Assembly (NCBI GenBank): GCA_030598645.1
Contig: JAUVPN010000013.1
Coordinates: 1 to 17,713, forward strand
Origin: Hyphomicrobium sp.
Lineage (GTDB): Bacteria; Pseudomonadota; Alphaproteobacteria; Rhizobiales; Hyphomicrobiaceae
DNA length: 17,713 nt
Direction of reading: 5' to 3'
In this document: one piece after another, positions 9,401 through 17,597 of the stretch
Layout of the letters: every line of letters begins with the position of its first letter
Numbering within the stretch: position 1 is the first letter of the stretch
The notes under the pieces: generated by a model
Seen by the model: only the letters and a program-made list of their open reading frames with translations
Told to the model about the DNA's origin: nothing
Database searches by the model: none
Made by a program: the position numbers and the translations under genes

Positions 9401-10363
9401 ATGCTAACTAAACTGCAACGCTCGCTAAGATCACTTGTGTTGTTTGCAGGCGCGTTTTGCGTAACGTCAGTTGGCGCGCTCGACGACCGGTACAAAGACA
9501 CCAACGGAGACTTGGTTGCTGATGCTCCTCGCAATGCAAGTGAGCTGATCGATCCTCGCACGCTCATCTTTGCCTACACACCCGTGGAAGACCCGGCCGT
9601 ATACGCCAAGGCATGGCAAGGGTTCCTCAAGCACCTTGAAAAAGAAACAGGCAGGCGTGTTTTGTTCTTCCCCGTACAGTCAAATGCTGCCCAGATCGAG
9701 GCCATGCGGGCCGGTCGACTTCACGTTGCTGCATTCAATACTGGTTCAAACCCTCTCGCAGTCAACTGCGCGGGGTTCGTGCCTTTCGCCATGATGGCCG
9801 ATAAGAACGGCGCCTTCGGTTACGAGATGGAGATCATCACCTACCCCGGCTCTGGCGTGGAAAAGGTCGAGGACATCAAGGGAAACAAGATGGCCTTCAC
9901 CTCGCAAACTTCGAACTCTGGATACAAGGCACCGTCAGCGATCCTTCGCGACGAGTTCAAATTGGAACCGATTAAGGACTATGAGCCTGTGTTCTCAGGC
10001 AAGCATGATAACTCCGTTCTTGGCGTCGCCAACAAAGACTATCCGGCAGCCGCAGTTGCCAACTCGGTCAAGCAGCGCATGATCTCTCGTGGTGTGGTCA
10101 AGCCCAATCAGCTCAAGGTTCTCTATAAATCGCAGACCTTTCCGACATCAGGCTACGGCACAGTTTATAATCTGAAACCTGAGCTTGCAGACAAAATTCG
10201 CAAGGCCTTCTTCTCATTTAATTGGGAGGGCTCCGAGCTCCTGAACGAATACTCGAAGACCCAGCCCCCACAAGAGTCATTCATCCCTATTACATACGAC
10301 GAACATTGGGCGGTCGTACGTGACGTCGACACGGCGATGGGCGTCAGCTACGAGTGCAAGTAA
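9401..10363 (+). CDS. phnD: Phosphate/phosphite/phosphonate ABC transporter, substrate-binding protein
   Basis: Periplasmic receptor that delivers a phosphonate, phosphite or related oxyanion to the PhnE permeases encoded downstream. From the ATG at 9401 the protein has 320 residues with a classical signal peptide (MLTKLQRSLRS, then a hydrophobic core, cleavage after VGA at 26). The frame also offers ATG 9371, TTG 9356 and CTG 9347. I prefer 9401 for the signal-peptide length and a weak GAGAAG upstream; the start is uncertain. The mature part shows the PhnD fold pattern: FAYTPVEDP early, AFNTGSNPLA (111-120), the ligand-loop segment SQTSNSGYKAPSAIL (168-182) and FSGKHDNSVLGVANKDYPAAAV (198-219). 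phnC follows after 18 bases. The ligand cannot be told from sequence alone. Confidence 0.9.
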   Translation: MLTKLQRSLRSLVLFAGAFCVTSVGALDDRYKDTNGDLVADAPRNASELIDPRTLIFAYTPVEDPAVYAKAWQGFLKHLEKETGRRVLFFPVQSNAAQIEAMRAGRLHVAAFNTGSNPLAVNCAGFVPFAMMADKNGAFGYEMEIITYPGSGVEKVEDIKGNKMAFTSQTSNSGYKAPSAILRDEFKLEPIKDYEPVFSGKHDNSVLGVANKDYPAAAVANSVKQRMISRGVVKPNQLKVLYKSQTFPTSGYGTVYNLKPELADKIRKAFFSFNWEGSELLNEYSKTQPPQESFIPITYDEHWAVVRDVDTAMGVSYECK

Positions 10364-10381
10364 CGCAAGTGGGAAACTGGC

Positions 10382-11209
10382 ATGTTGCGCATCGAGCAGT
10401 TGCACAAGCGCTACAAAACGGGAGATGCTGCCTTGCGCGGTGTGTCGCTCACTGTTGCGCCAGGCGAGATCATCGGCCTCATTGGACCCTCGGGTGCAGG
10501 AAAATCCACTCTTATTCGCTGCGTCAACCGCCTCGTTGAGCCAACATCGGGACGCATCTTTTTAGGCGATACCGAGATAACGCGCCTCACAAGCAGTTCA
10601 TTGCGGCACGCGCGGCGGCGCATCGGCATGATCTTCCAAGAATACTCGCTGGTCGAGCGTTTGACTGTGATGGAGAACGTTCTGTCCGGCCGACTTGGCT
10701 ACACTGGATTTTGGGCCAGCTGGTTTCGCCGCTTTTCCCAGACCGACATTAAGCTAGCATTTGCGCTGCTCGAACGGGTCGGCCTCATCGAACAGGTCGA
10801 CAGGCGCGCCGATGCTCTGTCCGGCGGACAACGCCAACGGGTCGGCATTGCGCGCGCGCTGGCCCAAGAACCCGAATTTCTGCTGATCGACGAGCCGACG
10901 GCCAGTCTTGACCCAAAGACGTCGCGCCAGGTGATGCGGTTGTTGACCGAGCTGTGCAGCGAGCGGCGCCTTGCGGCAATTGTAAACATTCACGACGTGG
11001 CACTGGCACAAATGTTCCTGCGCCGCATCGTGGGCCTCAGGGCCGGTAAGATCGTCTATGATGGACCCTCTGAGAATCTCTCGCCCGAGGTTCTGACAAC
11101 GATCTACGGCGACGAGGATTGGACACAAAGCGCAGCGCGAGATGACGATGTCGACGGTCACGGCACACACCGGCCGCCTAACCTCGAGCCTGCCGCGCAG
11201 CATCCATGA
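10382..11209 (+). CDS. phnC: Phosphonate-type ABC transporter, ATP-binding protein
   Basis: Cytoplasmic ATPase that powers the PhnE permeases. The 275 residues contain Walker [10 protein letters not shown] (35-43), the Q-loop Gln86 in MIFQEYSLV, the signature [15 protein letters not shown] (146-160), Walker [14 protein letters not shown] (166-178) and the switch His204 in [19 protein letters not shown] (98-111) after the Q-loop is typical of PhnC and not of phosphate PstB. The last 25 or so residues form a polar tail beyond the conserved core. ATG at 10382 lies 18 bases after phnD, with a GGGAA motif before it. The stop overlaps the phnE1 start (ATGA at 11206-11209), a sign of translational coupling. 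Confidence 0.95.
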   Translation: MLRIEQLHKRYKTGDAALRGVSLTVAPGEIIGLIGPSGAGKSTLIRCVNRLVEPTSGRIFLGDTEITRLTSSSLRHARRRIGMIFQEYSLVERLTVMENVLSGRLGYTGFWASWFRRFSQTDIKLAFALLERVGLIEQVDRRADALSGGQRQRVGIARALAQEPEFLLIDEPTASLDPKTSRQVMRLLTELCSERRLAAIVNIHDVALAQMFLRRIVGLRAGKIVYDGPSENLSPEVLTTIYGDEDWTQSAARDDDVDGHGTHRPPNLEPAAQHP

Positions 11210-12033
11210 CCACCGCAACGCAGAACATTTCTCCCACGCACGGCGTCGCGCGCCGCTGGACACCGCCGCGGCTAATCGAGACCAACTGGGTGCGGTGGGC
11301 CGCCGCTCTTGGCTTTGTCGGCTACCTCATCCTGGCCTTCACGTCGATCAATGTGAATTGGGCCCGCGTATTCGAAGGCATGGCGCGCGCCGGCCGGCTG
11401 TTTGAAGGTTTCCTGACGCCGAACTTCACCGCGCGCTGGAGCGACATCCAACAGGGCATGATCGAAAGCCTGACGATGACCGTCACAGCAACGGTGGCGG
11501 GTGTTGCGCTCGCCATTCCATTCGGCCTCGGCGCGGCCCGCAACCTTACCCCCTGGTGGCTTTATGGTATCTGCCGCGGCGTAATCGCCGTTTCCCGTGC
11601 TTTGCACGAACTTATCGTGGCGATATTCTTCGTTGTAATGTTCGGCTTTGGACCGTTCGCTGGGTTCCTAACACTTTGCATCTCCACAATCGGTTTTCTG
11701 TCCAAGCTGCTCGCTGACGATATCGAGGAGATTGATCCAGCCCAGGTTGACGCTATCCGCGCAACGGGCGCCGGATTTTGGCAGGTAATAGACTTTGCTG
11801 TTGCAAGCCAGGTGCTCCCACGCCTCGTTGGACTTACCACCTATAAGGTAGACATTAACTTCCGCGAGTCCTCCATTATCGGGATTGTTGGTGCAGGCGG
11901 CATCGGCGCCACCCTCAACACCGCGCTCAACCGTTATGAATTCGACACCGCCGCGGCCATCCTTCTCATCATCATCGTTATCGTCATGGCGTGCGAGTAC
12001 ACGTCCGGTGCGATCCGCAAAAGGTTCGCCTGA
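11206..12033 (+). CDS. phnE: Phosphonate-type ABC transporter permease, first copy
   Basis: Inner-membrane channel subunit of the PhnDCE importer, 275 residues. A cytoplasmic N-terminus of about 30 residues precedes a first helix (31-49). A periplasmic segment follows, then the BPD-type permease core (about 85-265) with helices near 88-110, 122-148, 150-168, 195-212 and 248-265. The cytoplasmic coupling loop, the counterpart of the EAA motif, is [20 protein letters not shown] (174-193), followed by VASQVLPRL. The PhnE hallmark [19 protein letters not shown] (216-234) is intact. It overlaps phnC by 4 bases and ends 1 base before phnE2. It is a paralogue of the next gene; the two probably form a heterodimeric channel. 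Confidence 0.94.
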   Translation: MTTATQNISPTHGVARRWTPPRLIETNWVRWAAALGFVGYLILAFTSINVNWARVFEGMARAGRLFEGFLTPNFTARWSDIQQGMIESLTMTVTATVAGVALAIPFGLGAARNLTPWWLYGICRGVIAVSRALHELIVAIFFVVMFGFGPFAGFLTLCISTIGFLSKLLADDIEEIDPAQVDAIRATGAGFWQVIDFAVASQVLPRLVGLTTYKVDINFRESSIIGIVGAGGIGATLNTALNRYEFDTAAAILLIIIVIVMACEYTSGAIRKRFA

Positions 12034-12034
12034 C

Positions 12035-12856
12035 ATGCCGATGATCTTGAGCCCAGGCGGGCGTCCCAAAGGCTGGCAACCCCGCACCAACAAGGAACGC
12101 ATCTTACGTTGGCTGGGCTGGCTCGCCCTCATTGCGCTGACAGTGTTTTGCTGGCGCGTGATGACGGCGGGCACTATTTGGGCCTTTGTCAGAGATGCGC
12201 CGCGCCAGGCCGCCGATATTTTCGGGCGCATGCTGCCGCCGCGTTGGGACTACGCCGATAAGCTCTGGCTGCCGCTGTGGGACACCGTCAACATTGCGAC
12301 GCTTGGCACACTTATCGCCATCTTGATCGCCGTTCCTCTCGCGTTCCTCGCCGCCCGAAATACGACACCAAGCATGCTGCTCGTGCGACCGGTTGCGCTT
12401 CTTATTATCGTAGCATCGCGCTCGATCAATGCCATCGTATGGGGGCTACTCATGGTGGCGGTGTTTGGCCCCGGCGTTTTTGCCGGCATTGTAGCGATTG
12501 CTCTGCGTTCGATCGGCTTCATCGGCAAGCTTCTATACGAAGCGATCGAAGAAATTGACGAGACGCAGACTGAAGCTGTCCGCGCGAGTGGAGCGACGCC
12601 AGCCCAGATCATGAGTTACGCGATCATACCCCAAATCCTGCCGGTGTTCGCGACCATCTCGGTTTTCCGGTGGGACATCAACATCCGCGAGTCGACGGTG
12701 TTGGGTCTCGTCGGCGCCGGGGGTCTTGGCTTGGCCCTTGAGGCTTCTCTCAATACGCTGGCCTGGCCGCAGGTCACTGTCATTCTGTTGATGATCCTTG
12801 GGACTGTCATCATTAGCGAGTGGATCACGGCACGCGTGCGCCGCGCAATCATCTGA
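12035..12856 (+). CDS. phnE: Phosphonate-type ABC transporter permease, second copy
   Basis: Second channel subunit, 273 residues. It shares the layout of the first copy: a basic N-terminus, a first helix (about 25-45), a periplasmic linker, and a permease core (about 80-265) with helices near 85-108, 115-143, 145-166, 195-212 and 245-263. The coupling loop EEIDETQTEAVRASGATPAQ (172-191) and DINIRESTVLGLVGAGGLG (214-232) line up with the first copy. The start at 12035, one base after the phnE1 stop, fits the tight operon. The frame is open back to 11885, but that part would overlap phnE1 by about 150 bases and looks like a shadow reading (Ser/Pro-rich). Stem-loops follow the stop. Confidence 0.93.
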   Translation: MPMILSPGGRPKGWQPRTNKERILRWLGWLALIALTVFCWRVMTAGTIWAFVRDAPRQAADIFGRMLPPRWDYADKLWLPLWDTVNIATLGTLIAILIAVPLAFLAARNTTPSMLLVRPVALLIIVASRSINAIVWGLLMVAVFGPGVFAGIVAIALRSIGFIGKLLYEAIEEIDETQTEAVRASGATPAQIMSYAIIPQILPVFATISVFRWDINIRESTVLGLVGAGGLGLALEASLNTLAWPQVTVILLMILGTVIISEWITARVRRAII

Positions 12857-12862
12857 TCATCC

Positions 12863-12899
12863 CCCGCCGAACTGGTGCCATCCGCGCTGTTTCGGCGGG
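12863..12899 (+). terminator. Stem-loop after the phn operon
   Basis: CCCGCCGAA (12863-12871) pairs perfectly with TTCGGCGGG (12891-12899) around a 19-base loop, 6 bases past the phnE2 stop. A second stem-loop follows at 12907-12930 (GCCTTGAC with GTCCAAGGC, one bulge). Neither has a T-run behind it. Together they could end or protect the phn transcript. Confidence 0.45.
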
Positions 12900-12952
12900 A
12901 CGCTTGGCCTTGACTGGCACTGTCCAAGGCGCTCAACCATACTTAACAAGTT

Positions 12953-12971
12953 GTAATAACCGTAAAATTAC
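12953..12971. promoter_or_regulatory. Short dyad in the AT-rich region before the RND operon
   Basis: GTAAT and ATTAC form an inverted repeat separated by nine bases (GTAATaaccgtaaaATTAC), well upstream of the efflux genes. Its size resembles repressor operators, but no regulator gene is nearby and short dyads are expected by chance in AT-rich DNA. Confidence 0.18.
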
Positions 12972-13036
12972 CACCCACTAGACGCCTCAATTCCGATCAA
13001 ATTTCTGGTAGACCTTGATATATTGTGGCCAAACTA

Positions 13037-13066
13037 TTGTTTCTGAGCGCACCGTGAAAATATTAC
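13037..13066 (+). promoter_or_regulatory. Possible promoter of the RND efflux operon
   Basis: TTGTTT (13037-13042) and TATTAC (13061-13066), 18 bases apart, could be -35 and -10 elements. Transcription would start about 30 bases before the adaptor gene. The region 12938-13065 is clearly richer in A and T than its surroundings, as expected for a promoter. Confidence 0.3.
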
Positions 13067-13102
13067 TGGGTAGTTCAGCGTTCGAACGCGAGAGTTTTTA
13101 GG

Positions 13103-14215
13103 ATGACCGCGGTTACAAGACCCGCAGACTTTTTTTGGATCAAGAACGTCGCTAAGACCGTTGGCGTCCTTTTTGTAGCGTTTTCATGCGCCAGCACGGC
13201 CGGGCCTGTATTCGCGCAGAAGGCAACGCCGGTCACGGTCGAGGTCGTGCGCACGGAGGCGCTTGTCAATCGGCTTGAGCTCTCTGGCACTGTCACCTCG
13301 CCGCGCGTTTCGCAGATCTCCACTTCTGTTCCGGGCCTCATTGAGACTGTAAACTTTGACAGCGGCGCTAAGGTCCAAGTTGGCGACTTATTGCTTGAAC
13401 TTGATGCCAAGCTGGAAGAGGAGGCGCTTAAACAAGCTGAAGCGGAAGTCAAGCAGGCCCAGGCTGAACTTGCCGATTCGAATCGGCGGTTTAAAATTGC
13501 AGAGGGTCTGGCCGCGCGAAAGTATGGTCCACAAAACACCGTCGATACTCTCAAGAACGAATTGCAGATCGACGCTGCAACAATTGATTTGCGCAAGGCG
13601 CAACAAGCCGCAGCGGCCGAACGCCTGGAACGCCATCTAGTCAAAGCGCCCTTTTCTGGTGTCATTTCGCAAAGGATGGCGGAGGTGGGCGAGTGGGTTG
13701 TGCCTGGCACCACAGTGTGTGAGCTGGTTGAGATGCAAGGCCTGCGCGTCGATGTCCCCGTACCTCAGCAGTACTATCCGCAGCTCCAGACGGGAGCGAA
13801 GATCACCTTACAGTTTGACGCCCTTCCCGACGCGGTTTTGCCCGCCAAGATACAAGCGCTTATTCCCGTCAGCGATCCAAAGGTTCGCACCTTCACGTTA
13901 CGCGTTCTGCCGACCCGCGAAAACGTCGCCATCACACCGGGCATGTCGGCGCGCGTCTCCGTGCGGCTCGCCACTGGCCAGCGTGGTACCGTTATCAGCC
14001 GCGATGCGCTTGTGCGGTATCCTGATGGGCGCACCACGGTTTGGGTTTTGGAAAGCAACGGCGAGGCAAATCACGTCAATGAGCGCCGGGTTGAGATCGG
14101 CCTGTCGTTCGACGGTCTCGTGCAAATCCGCTCGGGCTTGAAGGCAGGCGAGCGCGTTGTCGTTCGTGGCAATGAGTCCTTGCGAGAAGGACAAGTAGTC
14201 CGACTGGCGAGTTGA
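13103..14215 (+). CDS. RND efflux transporter periplasmic adaptor subunit (membrane fusion protein)
   Basis: Links an inner-membrane RND pump to an outer-membrane channel. The 370 residues begin with a signal peptide ending at VFA-QK (cleavage after 38). The Cys at 29 does not sit in a good lipobox, so the protein is probably not a lipoprotein, unlike AcrA. The two halves of the lipoyl/barrel-sandwich domain lie at about 70-103 (QISTSVPGLIETVNFDSGAKV) and 178-212 (HLVKAPFSGVISQRMAEVGE). They flank an alpha-helical hairpin of about 74 residues (104-177) rich in Glu, Gln, Lys and Ala. Beta-barrel and membrane-proximal domains follow (about 215-370, with PGMSARVSVRL and GLKAGERVVVRG). The start has a weak GAGAG about 8 bases upstream. 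The pump gene follows after 30 bases. The substrate is not deducible. Confidence 0.92.
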   Translation: MTAVTRPADFFWIKNVAKTVGVLFVAFSCASTAGPVFAQKATPVTVEVVRTEALVNRLELSGTVTSPRVSQISTSVPGLIETVNFDSGAKVQVGDLLLELDAKLEEEALKQAEAEVKQAQAELADSNRRFKIAEGLAARKYGPQNTVDTLKNELQIDAATIDLRKAQQAAAAERLERHLVKAPFSGVISQRMAEVGEWVVPGTTVCELVEMQGLRVDVPVPQQYYPQLQTGAKITLQFDALPDAVLPAKIQALIPVSDPKVRTFTLRVLPTRENVAITPGMSARVSVRLATGQRGTVISRDALVRYPDGRTTVWVLESNGEANHVNERRVEIGLSFDGLVQIRSGLKAGERVVVRGNESLREGQVVRLAS

Positions 14216-14245
14216 ATTTCATATGGATGAGAAAAGGCGGGGTTC

Positions 14246-17200
14246 GTGTTTGAGGCATTGATCAAGCGCGGCACCTTAACGACTGTAGCCGCTCTTATGG
14301 TTTGTGTGTTGGGGATTGTCGCGGCAACGCGCATCCCCGTACAAATGATCCCCGACCTGGAAGTGCGCACCATATCAGTTTCCACATACTGGTCCGGAGC
14401 AACGCCTCAAGATATCGAAAAAGAAATCATTATTGAGCAGGAAGAGTATCTGCGCTCTATTCCAAGTCTAAAACGCATTGTCTCGCGCGCTTCAAGTAAC
14501 AGAGCGGAAATCGAACTTGAATTTCCGTATAACATCGATCTTAACGAGACACTCATCCGCATCAATAACGCGCTGAGCCAGGTCCCCTCGTACCCTGAGA
14601 ACGTAAAGCAACCACGTATTTTTGCCAGCTCGTTTAGCGCCAACTCCTTCATGTACTTCCGCGTGTCTCCGCTAAGCGGTAACCCGCGCCAGCTCAACAT
14701 GGACATGATGCGAGATTTTATCGATGATAATGTCCGTACACGCCTGGAAACCGTGAAGGATGTCTCCCGGGTCTGGGTTGGCGGCGGGGCTGAAAAGCAA
14801 ATTCAGATCCTAATTAACGCGCCTGCGCTCGCCGAGCGCAGCCTTACGATACCGGACATTCGCCGTGCCCTTGCTAACCGCAACCGCGACACGTCAGGGG
14901 GTGAGATCGAAAGTGGGAAACGCCGCTATCTGTTGCGTACCATTGGACGTTTCGATGATATCGAAGCACTTGAAGACCTTATTGTTACGCGACGTGGCGA
15001 TACCATCATAAAGCTGCGCGACGTCGCCAATGTCCGCCTCAATCATTTTGAAATCCGGCGCAACGCTTACGTCAACGGTAAACCCGTCATCTACCTAGGA
15101 ATCAGGCGCGAAGCTGGCTCCAACGTCATCGAAATCAAGAAGGCCGTTCTCGCGGAGGTCGCAGAGATCAACCGCAATGTGCTGGAACCTGCGGGTATGG
15201 AGATGAAGCTCACCGCAGACGACGTGGTCTATGTCGAAGCCTCCATCAAGAATGTTTGGATCAATCTTGCCATCGGAGCAGTGCTGGCGACGTTCGTCAT
15301 GTTTTTGTTCTTACGAACGTTCAGGGCGACGCTCGTGGGCGTTGTTGGCATCCCGATCTGCACCATTGCCGCCTTCATCGGCCTGTTTCTCATGGGTCGC
15401 ACCATCAACGTTATTTCGCTGGCTGGCATTGCGTTTGCCATTGGCATGACACTCGATAACTCGATCGTTGTGCTGGAAAGCATCGATTTGGAGCGCCGGC
15501 GCGGGCTCGATCGCTTCCGTGCGGCCGTCGAAGGTGTTCGCAAGGTATGGCCGGCGGTCGTCGCCTCGACGCTGACGACGGTGTTTGTCTTTGTGCCCAT
15601 CGTCTTCATTCAGGAGGAAGCGGGCCAGCTCTACTCAGATATTGCCATCGCCGTCTCGGCCTCCATTCTCGCGTCGATGGTCGTTGCGATCACGATCGTG
15701 CCCACTGCCTGCGCGCGCATTGACTTTCATGGCGGCAAGCTAGGAGCGAGGTTGCCGAACAAGGATGGCCGACTGGTTGTTGGTGCCGTGAAGTGGCTCC
15801 TGAGCAGTTCATTAAGATCGTTTGCCTGCATCCTTGCAGTTGCAGGCGCGAGCGCCGCCGTCATCGTCTACCTAACGCCGCCAGCCGAATATCTGCCAGA
15901 AGGTGAAGAGCCGAAGATGTTCGCCAGAATGAACGCGCCACCCGGCTACAACCTTACGACCATGCGCCAAATCGGCAAGGAGCTCCAAGACGAGCTCCTG
16001 CCCTTTGTGAATGACGATCCGGCGCGCTTCAAACGAGGTGAAACAGCTGTTCCGGCCCTCAAGTACTTGTTCTTGAGCGTCGATCCAAACGGCTTGCGCA
16101 TCATTTCTGAAACCGCAGATCCAAATGACATCAATGCGCTTTTGGGCGTGATAACAGCCAAGTATCGCAAGTATCCAGGCATGCGGGCGTTTGCCACACG
16201 CGGGTCGATCATTACGAGCAATGACGCCGGCACCCGCAGCGTAAGTCTCGATATATCAGGCCCGCGGCTAGAGGACATCTACGCCGTTGCTGCCGCCGCC
16301 TACACACGCGCGAGCGACGTGTTCGACAATCCTCGCATTAAGCCCGAACCGCCCACTCTGACACTCTCACAGCCGCTGATTGAGATACGCCCCGACTGGG
16401 ACCGCGCCGCTGAGCTTGGTATGACGGCTCAAGAACTCGGCTTTACTGTTGCAGCACTAACCGATGGCGCGTTTGCCGGCTACTTCTACCTCAACGATGA
16501 GAAGATTGATATTTTCTTCTACAACCGCGAAGGTTTCGGCACAGCACTCGACTCCGTTGGCCAGCTGCCCGTCTACACCCCGCAAGGCACGATGGTGCCG
16601 CTTTCAACGTTGGCCGAAGTTAAGGAAACTGTCGACGCAAGCACCATACGGCGCATCAATGCCAAGCGAACGGTCACCCTCAACATCATCCCACCGGCCG
16701 CGATTGCACTGGAGACCGGCGTTGAGATGGTACGCGAAAAGATCGTGGGCTACCTCAATGAAACCGGCCAGGTTCCCCAAGGCATCACCATGGGGATATC
16801 AGGCGCCAGTGACCAACTCGAGGCGACCCGCAACGCGCTCGCTGGAAACTACCTCGTAGCCGTTATTATTATTTATCTGTTACTCGTCGCCGTCTTTAGT
16901 CATTGGGGCTACCCGCTCCTCATCATGACGACGATCCCCCTTGGTGTGGCTAGCGGGCTCATTGGTCTGCATCTGCTGAATATCGGCGGCGAAGTGTTGC
17001 CAGCGTTCGGCTTCAAGTCGATCCATCAACCGTTTGATATGATCTCGATGCTGGGCTTTTTGATCCTGATGGGCACCGTGGTGAATAATCCCATCCTAAT
17101 CGTCGATCGCGCGGTCTTCAACGTGCGCCGCATGGGTATGGGCGCGCACGCCGCCGTAACGGAAGCTGTCTCTGCTCGCTTGCGGCCAATCCTCATGTCC

Positions 17201-17410
17201 ACTATCACGACGATCTGCGGGCTCGCCCCCCTCGTCTTCATTCCGGGCGCGGGTACAGAGCTTTATCGTGGCGTGGGCGCCATCGTGTTGTTTGGCATCC
17301 TAGGTTCTGCCATCGTCACGCTGACATTCCTGCCCGCCCTCACGTTTATGGTCTTGCGATTTGCGGGATACACAGCGACTCGCACGCCTAAGGCAGCCCT
17401 TCCTGCATAG
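14246..17410 (+). CDS. RND family efflux pump, inner-membrane permease (HAE1-like)
   Basis: Proton-driven exporter of about 1054 residues, the normal length. The first helix (about 10-30) is followed by IPVQMIPDLE. A large periplasmic domain (about 31-330), helices 2-6 (about 333-495), helix 7 (518-540), a second periplasmic domain (about 541-865) and helices 8-12 (867-1042) complete the two-repeat RND layout. In helix 4, GMTLDNSIVVLES has Asp404, but Asn405 replaces the second relay Asp (AcrB Asp408). In helix 10, GTVVNNPILIVD has Asn947 where AcrB has Lys940. This Asp-Asn/Asn-Asn pattern occurs in some RND branches. The start is GTG at 14246, behind AGGCGGGG, 30 bases after the adaptor stop. 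No outer-membrane channel gene follows, so a TolC-type partner must come from elsewhere. Substrates could be drugs, lipids or other compounds. Confidence 0.94.
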   Translation: MFEALIKRGTLTTVAALMVCVLGIVAATRIPVQMIPDLEVRTISVSTYWSGATPQDIEKEIIIEQEEYLRSIPSLKRIVSRASSNRAEIELEFPYNIDLNETLIRINNALSQVPSYPENVKQPRIFASSFSANSFMYFRVSPLSGNPRQLNMDMMRDFIDDNVRTRLETVKDVSRVWVGGGAEKQIQILINAPALAERSLTIPDIRRALANRNRDTSGGEIESGKRRYLLRTIGRFDDIEALEDLIVTRRGDTIIKLRDVANVRLNHFEIRRNAYVNGKPVIYLGIRREAGSNVIEIKKAVLAEVAEINRNVLEPAGMEMKLTADDVVYVEASIKNVWINLAIGAVLATFVMFLFLRTFRATLVGVVGIPICTIAAFIGLFLMGRTINVISLAGIAFAIGMTLDNSIVVLESIDLERRRGLDRFRAAVEGVRKVWPAVVASTLTTVFVFVPIVFIQEEAGQLYSDIAIAVSASILASMVVAITIVPTACARIDFHGGKLGARLPNKDGRLVVGAVKWLLSSSLRSFACILAVAGASAAVIVYLTPPAEYLPEGEEPKMFARMNAPPGYNLTTMRQIGKELQDELLPFVNDDPARFKRGETAVPALKYLFLSVDPNGLRIISETADPNDINALLGVITAKYRKYPGMRAFATRGSIITSNDAGTRSVSLDISGPRLEDIYAVAAAAYTRASDVFDNPRIKPEPPTLTLSQPLIEIRPDWDRAAELGMTAQELGFTVAALTDGAFAGYFYLNDEKIDIFFYNREGFGTALDSVGQLPVYTPQGTMVPLSTLAEVKETVDASTIRRINAKRTVTLNIIPPAAIALETGVEMVREKIVGYLNETGQVPQGITMGISGASDQLEATRNALAGNYLVAVIIIYLLLVAVFSHWGYPLLIMTTIPLGVASGLIGLHLLNIGGEVLPAFGFKSIHQPFDMISMLGFLILMGTVVNNPILIVDRAVFNVRRMGMGAHAAVTEAVSARLRPILMSTITTICGLAPLVFIPGAGTELYRGVGAIVLFGILGSAIVTLTFLPALTFMVLRFAGYTATRTPKAALPA

Positions 17411-17597
17411 TCGCTCCAAACGAGCTTGCTCCTAGAACGATATTTCGGAGCACTTTGGACTTGGTGCGGGTACCCGCATTGATCACGGCCTGTGCAGACA
17501 AGAAGGGGCTCGCCAAGCTTATAGCCATGGTCGATCCGGAATCGGCCTGCTTACGCTAAAGCCTTGACAGCCGCAGCTGAGGAGTCAACGTCAAGCG

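Noticed and set aside
11885..12034. Longer second PhnE starting inside the first phnE
   Set aside because: The extra 50 residues are Ser/Pro-rich shadow translation of phnE1. The ATG at 12035, one base after the stop, fits the operon.
17411..17455. Terminator after the RND pump (GCTCC...GGAGC)
   Set aside because: Only 5 bp of stem around a 14-base loop and no T-run.
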